Shown: in pieces, positions 1 to 10,573 of the stretch | Numbering within the stretch: position 1 is the stretch's first letter | Layout of the letters: every line of letters begins with the position of its first letter | NCBI RefSeq assembly: GCF_000002235.5 | Contig: NW_022145607.1 | Span: 35,625,029 to 35,689,028, forward strand | Direction of reading: 5' to 3' | Source: Strongylocentrotus purpuratus | Taxonomy: Eukaryota; Echinodermata; Echinoidea; Camarodonta; Strongylocentrotidae | Length of the DNA stretch: 64,000 nt | Position numbers and translations under genes: made by a program | Notes under the pieces: model-generated | What the model saw: the letters and a program-made list of their open reading frames with translations, nothing else | Databases searched by the model: none | What the model was told of the DNA's origin: nothing

Positions 1-465
1 TTAAACATTTAAGAACACACAGTGGAGAAAAACCTCATCAATGTTCATATTGTGATAAAGGATTTTCTGAAAAAATAATCTTACACGTCACCTTAGAACA
101 CACACAGGAGAGAAACCATTTAAGTGTTCCCAGTGTGATGAGGGTTTTTCCCATAAAACTTCCCTTAGTAGACATTTAAGATCACACAGCCTGACTGAAA
201 AGCCTCTACAATGTTCCCATTGTGATAAGACATTTTCTCAAAAGAATGAGCTGACTAGCCACCTTAGAACACATACAGGAGAGAAACCAGTTAAGTGTTC
301 CCAGTGTGATAAGGGTTTTTTCAAAGAAGTCACTTTACTATAGACATTTAAGAACACACAGTGGAGAAAAACCTTTCAAATGTTTCCATTGTGATAAAGG
401 TTTTTTTTCAAAGTAGTACCCTTATACGCCATTTAAGAACACACAGTGGACAAAAGCCTCATTGA
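1..465 (+). pseudogene. Z1: 3' end of a C2H2 zinc-finger exon, broken
   Basis: The window opens inside a zinc-finger exon whose modules match the last modules of Z5 almost base for base: C-x2-C / H-x3-H units joined by TGEKP, SGEKP or LTEKP linkers. The old frame ends at a TGA at 463-465. Compared with Z5, Z1 has single-base indels near 70, 318 and 342, so no long frame survives. Most fall in runs of A or T, so sequencing or assembly error is possible. The family is nucleic-acid binding, usually transcriptional regulators. The 5' part lies outside the window. Confidence 0.85.
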
Positions 466-2330
466 TGTTCTCATTGTGATAAGATTTTTTCTGAACTAGG
501 TGATCGTAATCATAGTATTAGGACACATACACAATGTACATGTACTAGAAAAAAATAACATAAAAATGTCTCGATTATATTATGAGATTTTCTTATCACA
601 GGGATGTTATTAGCTAGCTTAGATAACATTCAGGTAGGAAACCCTTTAATGTTCTTAGTGTGTGTACAGATTTTTCTGAAAAAAGGTCATCTTACCTGTC
701 ATGTGAGGACACACACTAGGGAAAACCTTATGAATGTCATGATTGTAGTATAACATTTTCTTATAAAAGGGATTTTACTACAGGAGAGAGTGTTCCTAAA
801 AAATAAGGAATTTTCTCGTAAAAGTGAGCTCACAAGGCATATAAGAACACACCCTATAAATGTTAAGATTGTGATAAAGGTTTTTCTCAAAGAGGTACCC
901 TTATTAAACATTTAAGAACACACCGTGGAGAAAAACCTTACCAATGTTCATATTGTGATAAAGGATTTTCCGAAAAGAATAATCTTACACATCACCTTAA
1001 AATACAAACAGGAGAGAAACCATTTAAGTGTTCCCAGTGTAATGAGGGTTTTCCCCATAAAACTTCTCTCAGTGGACATTTAAGATCACACAGCCTGACT
1101 GAAAAGCCTCTACAATGTTCCCATTGTGAAAAACCTTTCAAATGTTCCCATTGTGATAAAGGTTTTTCTCAAAGTAGTACCCTTATACGCCATTTAAGAA
1201 CACACAGTGGAGATATGCCTCATTGATGTTCCCATTGTGATAAGATTTTTCTCAACTAGGTGATCGTAATCATAGTATTAGGACACATACACAATGTACA
1301 TGTACTAGAAAAAATAACATAAAAATGTCTTGATTATAATATGAGATTTTTCTTATCAAAGGGATGTTATTAGCTAGCTTAGATAACATTCAGGTGGGAA
1401 ACCCTTTAATTTTCTTAGTGTGTGTACAGGTTTTTCTGAAAAAGGTCATCTTACCTGTCATGTACGTGAGGACACACACTAGGGAAAACCTTATGAATGT
1501 CATGATTGTAATATAACATTTTCTTATAAATGGGATGTTGCTACAGGAGAGCATGTTCCTAAAAAATAAGGAATTTTCTCATAAAAGTGAGCTCACAAGG
1601 CATATAAGAACACACCCTATAAATTGTAAGTTTGTGATAAAGGTTTATCTCAAAGTAGTACCCTTACACGTCATTTAAGAACACACAGTGGAGAAAAGCC
1701 TCATTAATGTTCCCATTGTGATAAGATTTTTCTCAACTAGGTGATCGTAATCATAGTATTAGGACACATACATGTACTAGAAAAAATAACATAAAAATGT
1801 CTCAATTATAATATGAGATTTTTCTTATCAAAGGATGTTATTAGCTAGCTTAGATAACATTCAGGTGGGAAACCCTTTAATGTTCTTAGTGTGAGTACAG
1901 GTTTTTCTGAAAAAAGGTCATCTTACCTGTCATGTGAGGACACACATTAGGGAAAACCTTATGAATGTCATGATTGTAATATAACATTTTCTTATAAATG
2001 GGATGTTACTACAGGAGAGCATGTTCCTAAAAAATAAGGATTTTTCTCATAAAAGTGAGCTCACAAGGCATATAAGAACACACCCTGTAAATGTTAAGAT
2101 TGTTTTAAGAGATTTTCTTTTAACAGTAATCTTACTAGTTATCTGAAAATACATACTGGAGAAAAGCCATTGAAATGTTGACTTTGTTCTGAAAGGGATT
2201 TTATCGTTTATACAGTGCATGATCTTGATAATTGCCTGGTAACACACAGAGTAGAAATGTCACATAAATGTCTTAAAAGTAATAAAGGGATTTTGTTGTA
2301 TAAGTGGTCTTTATAATAATATAATCCTAG
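466..2330 (+). pseudogene. Decayed C2H2 finger field downstream of Z1, three tandem units
   Basis: Fragments of fingers remain readable in changing frames ([13 protein letters not shown] and similar), separated by stops. Near-copies of one block start at about 500, 1258 and 1738, each running from an AGGTGATCGTAATCATAG segment to a CACAAGGCATATAAGAACAC segment. This points to local tandem duplication of finger sequence that had already lost coding ability. The same field follows Z2, Z3, Z4 and Z5, so it was part of the ancestral unit. A short real 3' UTR may be hidden here, but I cannot place a poly(A) site. Confidence 0.75.
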
Positions 2331-2539
2331 GTTTATATATTGCTTCAAATCTGAATGCATAAAAAAGCAGTTTGTGAAGGACATTTACATAATAATGAGT
2401 GGTACATTATGAAATATAGCTTACAGAATACATTGAAGATAACATTGATAACAATTTTTACATACTTGTTTTGCCATTTCAATGTATGTTCAGCATTTGT
2501 CCTTGTCTTGTGGTAATAACTCTTTCCACTTTTTCTAAA

Positions 2540-3270
2540 TAAATAATTTCCAACTTGAACTGTGACCATTATTAAATCTCTAGTTGTACCAAAATTGATT
2601 TATTTACTGTGTATTCTTCCTGATCCTCCTTTATCATTCTTTTCAGAACTTCAGAGAGTACTCTTTAAATTTGTATGGAGTAATAAGAAGGACAAAATTA
2701 GACGCTCTTTACTTTACAATGAATATAAAGGAGGAGGCCTTAAAATGCCTCATTTATTATCTTTTAACCGTGCAATGAAGTTACTTGGATAAAGAGATAC
2801 TTAGATGAAGACAACAAAAGTAAATGGAAAATGTTTTTTGCACATTCTCTGAGACGTATGGGAGTTGATATTTTATTCAGCAGCAATCTCTGCTCTGATC
2901 ATTTAATGTTCAATAAATACACAGATCCTTTCTGGAATGATATATTGATTGCATGGAGTCACTATAAGTACTACAACCCAGTTAAATTCAAAGAAATTAT
3001 TTCCCAACCCTTTTGCCTGAATTCTCATATACTGGTAGGCAGAAAACCTCTCAATATTAATATACGTTTTAATTCTGATATGATATATGTTAAGAATATA
3101 ATCAATAATGTTTAATTCGTCAATACAGTTATTTCTTTTTTGCAAAATATTTTATATTCACTTGTAAAATGCAAAACCTTATTCCACTATTTCCTTCTTT
3201 TCAACGAGCTCTCAAACCTTTAGAAAATATGAAACATATAATTGCTTTCAAGAAAAATTGTCTCGATCTT
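2540..3270 (+). mobile_element. L1/Tx1-like LINE fragment: ORF2 C-terminal part of RT
   Basis: Two open stretches (2562-2792 and 2831-3115) are in line with the region just after the RT core in L1-clade ORF2 proteins. Visible signatures are T-I-I-K-S-L-V-V-P-K-L-I-Y-L, then F-x-W-x-N-K-K-D-K-I-R-R, then G-G-G-L-K-M-P and S-F-N-x-A-M-K. A frameshift separates the two stretches. RT catalytic motifs are absent, so this is a truncated fossil. The same fragment recurs after Z2 (9845-10573) and Z5 (60576-61307). Confidence 0.8.
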
Positions 3271-3273
3271 CAT

Positions 3274-3762
3274 TATTATTATTATTATTATTATTTATTC
3301 GACCATAAAAACACATTCAGCATGTACAGTGTATATAGGTGTATATACAGAGTGAAATAGGAAAAATACAAAGTAAGATAAAGAAGGAATAGCATGTGGG
3401 TCAGGGTGCACAAAAGCGAAATTCTTCCCTGTTGCCCGGGGGCATGTGCACCCTCACATGCCATTCCGAGACATAATAGAATATATTGCAAGGTTCACAT
3501 TATATAAGTATACAAAATAATTACAAACAATCATTCAGAAAATCATGATTAAATTAAATTTCGATAAATGCATTAAGAGGATATGAAGCTGCAATGAATA
3601 GAGTGCTTTAAGATTTGTATGCAGAAAAAACTTAAAGCTTAAAATAACCAGAACACAATTAACATAAATCGTCATTATTCAATTGATCCAACGGTGTCTC
3701 ATTCAAAGAAATTCTAATTAAAAAGAAAAAAGAAGAGATGTGTAATTGTTCAAGGTAAATAG
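3274..3762 (-). mobile_element. Retroposon insertion with (AAT)n tail, only in copy A
   Basis: The sequence is flanked by a 5-bp direct repeat TTCAT (3269-3273 and 3763-3767). The uninterrupted site is seen at about 10572 and 61308, so both ends of the insertion are directly visible. Read on the - strand it ends in TTATGGTCGAATAA followed by AAT repeats, the usual tail of many LINEs and their SINE partners. I see no RT reading frame, so it is a SINE or a 5'-truncated LINE 3' UTR. The orthologous empty sites make it younger than the duplications. Confidence 0.85.
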
Positions 3763-3869
3763 TTCATAATAAGAAAAGGCAGATATTTTGTTAACTTTTT
3801 TTTTATATTGCTGATGAGTTAACTATTACACTATATTCTTATTATACATATTCTATGTCTATACGAACA

Positions 3870-4362
3870 TGTTATTATTACTATTATTATTATCATGTAC
3901 TACTGTTAATATGAATGAGATTTGTTTTCATTAAATATTTTGGAGAAAAAAAACTTGAACTGTATAAATTTTAAGTTATTTTGGGGGCATTTATTTCGAA
4001 AAATAAAGAGTTGACCATGCATAACAAAAGCAAAAGTGTTAATTATTTTGTTACTCTTCTCAACTCCAAAACATATATCTGTGACTGAGAATGGAAAACT
4101 AAATAATTTGAATTCACGGAGCAAATTACTGATATCTTTCCAGAATGTTTTTACAACAGGACACGTAAAGAACAAATGAATGAACGTTTGCATATATATT
4201 TGTTTGACCACATCGGTGTACTTTTTATACCAATACAGTGCAAATAATAATTTGGAGAAATTCTTTGATGGAGGAATTTGAACTGAAATTCTCGTAATCT
4301 GGAATCTAAAGTTGTCAGAAGTGGCATTGTGAAACGATTTTGCCACTGTATTGTAATTTCAA
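3870..4362 (-). mobile_element. L1/Tx1-like LINE fragment: extreme C-terminus of ORF2
   Basis: The - strand reads L-R-E-F-Q-F-K-F-L-H-Q-R-I, then a degenerate C-x2-C...H-x-F-x-x-C segment (H-L-F-F-T-C-P-V-V-K-T-F-W), then N-x-I-I-N-T-F-A-F-V, in two frames. This matches the zinc-knuckle tail of L1-clade ORF2. An ATT-rich stretch at 3868-3900 may be its 3' tail. Its orientation is opposite to the fragment at 2540-3270, which encodes the part that should precede it. The convergent layout is not what twin-priming gives, so it implies a later inversion or two insertions. Confidence 0.75.
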
Positions 4363-4735
4363 GCGGTGGTGCAGTGGTACAGGAATTTGTTCTTGTGAAG
4401 TCAGATCCAGTTTCCATTTTCATTTCTGGTTTCCGTCCGTCCGTCCTCACGTCCCGTTCTAGTGATCACATTATCTCAAGAAGCAATGGATTACCACCAA
4501 ATTCGGGTCATGTATGTAACTTGTAGAGCTAATGAATTGATTAGAATTTAGGGTCACGAGGTCAAAGGTCGCAAGGCTCATTATGTATGAAAAAATAGCT
4601 TGTGATCGCGTTATCTCAAGAACCGATTGATGTATTACGGCCAAACTTGGGTCATGTATGTATCTTGCAGAGCTGATGAATTGATTAGATTTTGGGGTCA
4701 CGAGGTCGTTTCGTATCTGCCTTAGTAATAACAAA
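4363..4735 (+). repeat. tRNA-like SINE head followed by ~2 units of a ~140-bp array
   Basis: AGCGGTGGTGCAGTGGTA at 4363 resembles a pol III A box (TGGTGCAGTGG) and is followed by a poor B-box candidate near 4400. After it come two units of a ~140-bp repeat marked by CTTGCAGAGCTGATGAATTG, GGGTCACGAGGTCAAAGG and TATCTCAAGAACCGATTGAT. The same head plus array follows Z2 (11186-12930, much longer) and Z5 (61906-62275). The SINE reading is tentative; the array is certain. Confidence 0.6.
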
Positions 4736-4961
4736 AAATAGGTACGGTAAGTAATCATATGTACCTGCAATCAATCAACGTAGCACAGGACTGCACTCTT
4801 CAATGGGTTTCAAAATGATAGGAAAAAAGAATGTGCATTCATTGTTTCTGAAAATAAATGTGCATTGCAATTTGTATTTTCTAGTAAATTCAGTACCGGT
4901 ACATAGTTTGGTTGTTTTCATTGCACAATTTGGATGGTACTGCTGTTAGGTCAGCCCTAGG
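4736..4961. other. Spacer with no recognised feature
   Basis: I see no coding sequence, inverted repeat or tandem repeat here. It is shared with 62277-62523. Confidence 0.6.
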
Positions 4962-5101
4962 CCCCGTCTTATAAAGAGTTGATATTGATCGCAACTTATT
5001 TGCGAATGATATCGATCGCTACTCTGAATATGTACATGAGAGATAGAAGACTGCAAACTTGCGATTGATTTCTGATCAATCATAACTCTTTTAAGACGGG
5101 G
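4962..5101. mobile_element. 140-bp MITE with CCCCGTCTTA termini
   Basis: The left end CCCCGTCTTATAAAGAGTT pairs with the right end AACTCTTTTAAGACGGGG as an imperfect terminal inverted repeat of about 22 bp. The interior has no reading frame but holds GATTGATTTCTGATCAATC, a further small palindrome. Length and structure fit a non-autonomous DNA transposon. No clear target duplication is visible. The identical element lies at 62524-62663. Confidence 0.8.
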
Positions 5102-5107
5102 TCCTGA

Positions 5108-6055
5108 GATAAAAAATTTATCACTCTGTTTTTGTGGTTTGAATACACAACAGCAATATTGAAGTTTTTACCCTTTTGTAATATTTCAATACTTTATATT
5201 ATAATTAAAGACATTAAATCAACACAAAAAAATATCAATGGAAGCACCAACTCCACCACCATGATTCTCTCTGTTTTTGCCTTAGAATGTGTATTTATGA
5301 AATGTTTCCAAGGAATTCAGGTAATCTGTAGTGTTAACCATGTTTCACTTAAAGCAATAACATCAATTTTCAACTTTCAATTACTGAAGGTACACAGATA
5401 AAGGTTCATAGTTGTTTTTCAAGCAATTCATCTGAACAAGTGAAATATTTTTAGAATTTATAATATTAACGATCATATTAATAAAATTGTCAGGGGATTA
5501 ATATAATATTTATCTGTTTCACACACTCCATCAAAGTTGTCATCCACTGATAAAGGTGATTGAGTATGCAATACTTTCTTCAAAATTTCCAAAATGACCA
5601 GGTCTTATCCATTCATTAAGTATAGACATACAGGAAATATAATTTCAAGGACATGTCAGAAAATTTCTTTTAAGAACGAAATATAACAAGGAAAAAGTCT
5701 CTTTATTCCTTAAAAATAAAAGTGAAATGTCCTCTAAGAGATATGTCATGATGTTGCACATTACCCTTAGATTGCAAGTAAGATAATTAAGTGACATTGT
5801 TTTAGTACAAATCAAGGTTTTGATGCGAGTTTTGTTTGGACCGATACAAATATTATTCCATCGGAAGACCATGCGCCGTAAACTCTGCCTTTTTTTGAGA
5901 GTCTGTATGCTTCTTGAATCAATTCCGTGTTTTTTCAGTTACCGGTAGGTCTCGTGCAATATGATTTAAGCTTAACTATAATTGGATGGTCACCTTTACG
6001 TGCTGCTGAAGAAGGGTCGCCAACTCGATGGCTACGGTCTAAATCTTGCTCCCGA
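5108..6055 (-). mobile_element. L1/Tx1-like LINE: end of ORF1 and start of ORF2 endonuclease, broken
   Basis: Read on the - strand from 6055 downwards, the first recognisable part is D-R-S-H-R-V-G followed by H-P-I-I-V-K, the conserved core of L1-type ORF1 RNA-binding proteins. V-Y-G-A-W-S-S-D-G-I-I-F-V-S-V then matches the ORF1 C-terminal domain. Further on, near 5390-5230, K-I-D-V-I-A-L-S-E-T-W-L-T and a G-G-G-V-like stretch match the start of an APE-type endonuclease. Several stops and frame changes are present. The rest of the endonuclease and the RT core are missing, so the element carries a large internal deletion. Its 5' part continues at 7188-7666. Confidence 0.72.
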
Positions 6056-6069
6056 AGATCAACATGAAC

Positions 6070-7187
6070 TCAGTTCAATTCAATTTAGTATTTATTGTCC
6101 TTTTCTGGATATTTGATTTTCACTGGTGTAACATATACAGATTAACATTTACTAATGAATTTACAAAAATGTAGAGATTAACAGTAAATAAACAAAGTTT
6201 AACATATGATTAGGCACAAATTATCAGAGGATCGGATGTTTTTTTTAAAAACACTAATTCAGAACAATATTTAACATAGTAATTGAAGCAGAGCAAGATG
6301 ATCGAGGTGTCAGGTGATCAAACGAATTAACGAATTAACAAGTGAGATAAATATAAATATACTGAGGAGGTTGGGTATCCATACATGTGTTTGCGTCTTA
6401 AATCAATTTGGGAATTATTAATTAAATATAATATACGTAATGCCTCATTGGTTTCTGTGGTCCAAGCGTATCGTTGCCTAGTGACCGGCTTGCTCCGTTT
6501 CAGTTTCTGTTTATATGCCGGTATCAGCTGTATGCATGTTCCGATGGTCTGATCGGCCTAGTTGATGACACGCCCTGGACTCCTATATGCGTTTAAAATA
6601 TTTCCGTAACACAGGTCTAGGGTGGCATCCCCTCTTGTAGGAATTTTAATGTATTGTTCATAATCTGATAGGGAGTTTTCTAGCCGCAACTGGTTAAAGT
6701 CGCCCAAGATGAAGATTGGGGCGTCAGGGGCAGCTGCCTCTAAACATTGCGTGTTCTCAGTTAGAATTTCACTGGCAGTGGTTAAGTCTGCCCGAGGATG
6801 TACGTAGCAAACTGTTACAAATATTTGGAAAACTCTTGGGGGAGATAAAACGGTCTTAGTCCCAATGAGATTAGCTCTATGTCTGGTTTACAAGTCACAT
6901 CTTTCACTGTCCAATTTTGACACCATTTTGAGCTTATGTATAGGCATATACCTCCTCCCCTCGTCTTTCCGGACTCCCTCGTTCTGTCTCCTCTGACCAA
7001 TTCAAAATATGGAATATGTAGAGCACTGTCTGGTATTGAGCCATTTAGCCCAGTTTCACTAAATCTCATGAGACAGGTTTCTCTGTATTCATGCATATAT
7101 TTTGTAAGGATTTCTAGTTCATCTATCTTGTTAGCAAGGGATCGCACATTGCAGATAATCATACTAGGTATGGCTGGTTATCAATTA
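6070..7187 (-). mobile_element. Nested LINE fragment: endonuclease domain plus 3' UTR (CR1/L2-like)
   Basis: On the - strand, 7162-6815 encodes an APE endonuclease N-terminal half: N-V-R-S-L-A-N-K, S-E-T-x-L-N, R-G-D-R-T-R-E-S-G-K-T-R-G-G-G-I. It continues after a frameshift with I-F-I-L-G-D-F-N and A-T-L-D-L-C-Y-G-N near 6735-6610. The RT is absent, and the sequence passes to an AT-rich 3' end with repeated AATTG just above 6070. It sits inside the L1-like ORF1 (5108-7666). In the Z4 flank the ORF1 halves are joined directly (near 40825) with no such insert. The second copy begins at 63631 and runs out of the window. Confidence 0.72.
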
Positions 7188-7666
7188 CCTTCTTCACAAA
7201 CGAGAGTATTCTATTTGGTGTTTTCTCCACGCTTCTCTATGAGACCGAAGATTCTTTTGCAGTTGTTTCAAGAACGCTTATCTGTTAACTTGCCGTTTCA
7301 GGTTTGCAATTTTGTTGAGGCTCGTATCAGCTGACTTGGAAGATGTTTGATGGCTGTCTCCCTCTCATTCACTTTCATCTCAACATCCATCAATGTTGAT
7401 TTTGCCTTCTCTGATAAAGTGTGAAGGTACTGACATTTTGTTGCGAGTTCATCATAAACTTCAATTATTTTAATATCTGACTTTCTGAGACTTTCAATAG
7501 TTATGAAGTGTTGATCATGATGATCAAGTTTGCAGTGAATTTCATCAAGTTTATTTGAGATTTCATCTAATTTGCTACTACAATTGTTTGAGAGTGCCTC
7601 CTTGGAGTCCTCACTGTCTAGGAGCTCCTTGATAGATTATGCTATTGCTGTTTGTTTGGGAGGCAT
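7188..7666 (-). mobile_element. L1-like ORF1, N-terminal coiled-coil part, divergent from Z2
   Basis: From an ATG at 7666 (- strand) the reading starts M-P-P-K-Q-T-A-I-A, then an in-frame stop, then a long helical stretch rich in L, K, E and D (L-D-E-I-S-N-K-L-D-E-I-H and S-L-R-K-S-D-I-K-I-I-E). Heptad-like leucine spacing suggests the coiled coil of an L1-type ORF1. The stop at about codon 10 is present in all three copies (here, 40826-41265 and 55728-55964), so it predates the duplications, or translation started elsewhere. The LINE 5' end points away from the zinc-finger exon about 780 bp downstream. Confidence 0.65.
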
Positions 7667-7699
7667 TGTAGCACTACTAGCTAGCTTATATTAGCCCTA

Positions 7700-8445
7700 G
7701 GGTCAATTAAAATTAATTACCACGTCACCGCAATCACGATTATCACACCAGTATTAGTATCAATGCATGTATGAAGTTGAAGTATGGGAAGATCCAACAA
7801 TCTATCAACAGTTGGCACAATAATGGTAGCTAAATTCAATATCATTGATTCATAGTGTTACCATTCCATATTCATTATGTTAAACAGATTTCGCAGTTCT
7901 CTTCCTCATTCGCAATATATTCTTGTAGAAAGTAATTTTATTGTCCAAGTTTTAACAGGAGTCTGCAGTCATATACCGTGTATATGAAAAAAAAAACCGG
8001 TAACGTTCTTATTTTCTGGATGTCTGCACAACAGTTTAAACCGAGTTTGGATAAAATCTATAATATCAACAAAACTGCTGGCAAGTTCCTGAGTTCTCTT
8101 TGGGACCAGATGTGGTTTAATTCATTTTGATTTACATAGAAATAAAAAATCATCTAATAAGATGCATTTTGCTTGGTCCCGTCAAAGTCAACTTTGGCAA
8201 AAGTCAAATTTTCTTTGGCTTACTCACATATTGAGATTTCAATGTTTCCTGTCAAATTTGATGTATGCGAAGTTGACTGTATTGAAGGTTTTAAGCATTA
8301 CATGATACTCTGCATCTAGGCAGACTGGATACGCCTGGTGATATTTCTTTACTCTACAGTGATTTTAATTTTGATTTTGACACTTCAATACCAGAACTTG
8401 ACGTTCTCTTCAATAGGGATGTAATTACTTTCTTTTCCTCCCTAG
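7700..8445 (+). other. Conserved flank/intron upstream of Z2 with 3' splice site
   Basis: This stretch is conserved upstream of Z4 (41266-42011) and Z5 (55965-56782), and in part upstream of Z3. It ends in a pyrimidine-rich tract and AG (8444-8445) directly before AG-TTG-GAC-AAT, so it looks like the end of an intron. A motif of spaced AGTCAA words (near 8190-8215) is conserved in the copies. I find no convincing first exon or ATG here. Confidence 0.65.
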
Positions 8446-9137
8446 AGTTGGACAATGGACAAGACAATATACACCCACATATAACAGCATGCAGTGGAGA
8501 GGAGACCCATCTGTGTTTACATTGCAGTAAGACATTTACAGATGAGAACACTCTTATACTACATCGGAAAACGCACCAGGTCGACTATGAGCTTACTAGC
8601 CACCTTGGAACACATACTGGAGAGAAAGCCTTCAAGTATTCCCAGTGTGATAAGGATAAGGGTTTTTCTCATAGAAGAACCCTTAATAGCCATTTAAGAA
8701 CACACAGTGGAGAGAAACCTTTCAATTGTTCCCAGTGTGATAAGGGATTTTCCCATAAAAGTACCCTTCGTAGACATTTTAGAACACACAGTGGAGAAAA
8801 GCCTTATCAATGTTCCTATTGTGATAAGACATTTGCTCAACTGATTAATCTTACTCGCCACCTTAGAAGACATACAGGAGAGAAACCCTTCAAATGTTCC
8901 CAGTGTGATAAGGGTTTTTCCCATAAAACTTCCCTTAATCAACATTTAAGATCACAAAGCCTCACTGAAAAGCCTCTACAATGTTTCCATTGTGATAAGA
9001 GTTTTTCTCAGAGATGTCACTTTACTAGACATTTAAGAACACACGATGGAGAAAAACCTTTCAAATGTTCCCATTGTGATAAAGGTTTTTTTCAAAGTAG
9101 TACCCGTATAGGCCATTTAAGAACACACATGTACTAG
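8446..9137 (+). CDS. Z2: C2H2 zinc-finger terminal exon
   Basis: The exon opens at a phase-1 acceptor (AG at 8444-8445) and reads 229 codons from L-D-N-G-Q-D-N to a TAG after H-L-R-T-H-M-Y. There is no in-frame ATG at the start, so upstream exons are needed; none is visible between here and the window start. Module 1 (L-C-L-H-C ... H-x3-H) is canonical, modules 2 and 3 are degenerate (K-Y-S-Q-C with an extra D-K), and four or five good fingers follow with TGEKP-type linkers. One finger has lost its last histidine (L-R-S-Q). The first modules are almost identical to Z5, which has about 20, so Z2 looks like a contracted relative. Likely a nuclear DNA-binding regulator if expressed. Confidence 0.78.
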
Positions 9138-9620
9138 AAAAAAAAATGTCTCGATTGTAATATGAGATTTTCTTATCAAATGTTATTAGCTAGCTTAGAT
9201 AACAGGCAGGAAACCCTTTAATGTTCTTAATGTGTGTACAGGTTTTTCCGAACGAGGTCATCTTACCTGTCATGTGAGGACACACACTAGGAAAAAACCT
9301 TATAAAAGGGATGTTACTACAGAAGAGAGTGTTCCTAAAAAATAAGGAATTTTATTATATAAGTTAGCTCACAAGGCATTTAAAAACACATCCTATAAAT
9401 GTTAAGATTGTATAAAGAGATTTTCTTTTAACACTAATCTTTCTAGTTATCTGAAAATACAAACTGGAGAAAAGCCATTAAAATGTTGACTATGTTCTGA
9501 AATGGATTTTATTGTTTATACAGTGCATGATCTTGATAATTGCCTGATAACACACAGAGTAAAAATGCCACATAAATGTATTAAACATAATAAAGGGATT
9601 TTGTTGTATAAGTGGTCTTT
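9138..9620 (+). pseudogene. Decayed finger tail downstream of Z2
   Basis: Homologous to 1780-2310. Pieces such as H-V-R-T-H-T-R-K-K-P-Y remain, with stops in all frames. Only one of the three tandem units found after Z1 is present here. Confidence 0.7.
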
Positions 9621-9844
9621 AAAAATAATATAATCCTAAGTTTATTGCTCCAAATCTGAATAAATAAAAAAGCAGTTTGTGAAGGAAATTTACATAATAA
9701 TGAGTGGTACATTATAAACTATAACATAAAGAATAAATTGAAGATAACATTGATAACAATTTTACATACTTGTTTTGCCATTTCAATGTATGTTCAGCAT
9801 TTGTCCTTGTCTTGTGGTAATAACTCTTTCCACTTTTTCTAAAT

Positions 9845-10573
9845 AAATAATTTCCAACTTGAACTGTGACCATTATTAAATCTTTAGTTATACCAAAATT
9901 GATTTATTTACTTTGTATTCTTCCTGATCCCCCTTTATCATTCTTTTCAGAACTTCAGAGAGTACTCTTTAAATTTGTATGGAGTAATAAGAAGGACAAA
10001 ATTAGACGCTCTTTGCTTTACAATGAATATAAAGGAGGAGGCCTTAAAATGCCTCATTTATTATCTTTTAACCGTGCAATGAAGTTACTTGGATAAAGAG
10101 ATACTTAGATGAAGACAACAAAAGTAAATGGAAAATGTTTTTTGCACATTCTCTGAGACGTATGGGAGGTGATATTTTTTTCAGCAGCAATCTCTGCTCT
10201 GATCATTTAATGTTCAATAAATACACAGATCCTTTCTGGAATGATATATTGATTGCTTGGAGTCACTACAAGTACTACAACCCAGTTAAATTCAAAGAAA
10301 TTATTTCCCAACCCTTTTGCCTGAATTCTCATATACTGGTAGGCAGAAAACCTCTCAATATTAATATACGTTTTAATTCTGATATGATATATGTTAAGAA
10401 TATAATCAATAATTTTTAATTCGTCAATACAGTTATTTTTTTTGCAAAATATTTTATACTCACTTGTAAAATGCAAACCTTATTCCACTATTTCCTTCTT
10501 TTCAACGAGCTCTCAAACCTTTAGAAAATATGAAACGTATAATTGCTTTCAAGAAAAATTGTCTCGATCTTCA
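9845..10573 (+). mobile_element. L1/Tx1-like ORF2 fragment, second copy
   Basis: Same fragment as 2540-3270, with the same T-I-I-K-S-L, N-K-K-D-K-I-R-R and G-G-G-L-K-M-P signatures and the same frame break near 10096. It lacks the retroposon seen at 3274-3762, which gives the empty-site reference. Confidence 0.8.

Larger units (their letters stand above)
1..6437. repeat. Segmental duplication, copy A (partner 58037-64000)
   Basis: Base 1 aligns with base 58037, and base 6437 with the last base of the window. By eye the two copies differ by about 1-2 percent, mostly single-base changes and homopolymer indels. The main length difference is a ~490-bp retroposon present only here (3274-3762); there is also an 8-bp gap near 4207 and a 9-bp difference near 4375. 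The block carries the 3' end of zinc-finger unit Z1, its decayed finger tail, L1-like LINE pieces, a short array, a MITE and a - strand LINE ORF1. It could be a recent tandem duplication with a ~58-kb period, or two haplotypes placed in series by an assembler. Confidence 0.93.

Noticed and set aside
2345-2569. 74-residue - strand protein (also at 60381-60605)
   Set aside because: Lies opposite the start of an L1-like fragment; no homology or start context, and it is copied only with the duplication.
4363-4410. Functional tRNA gene from the GGTGCAGTGGTA block
   Set aside because: Only an A-box match; B box poor, no cloverleaf.
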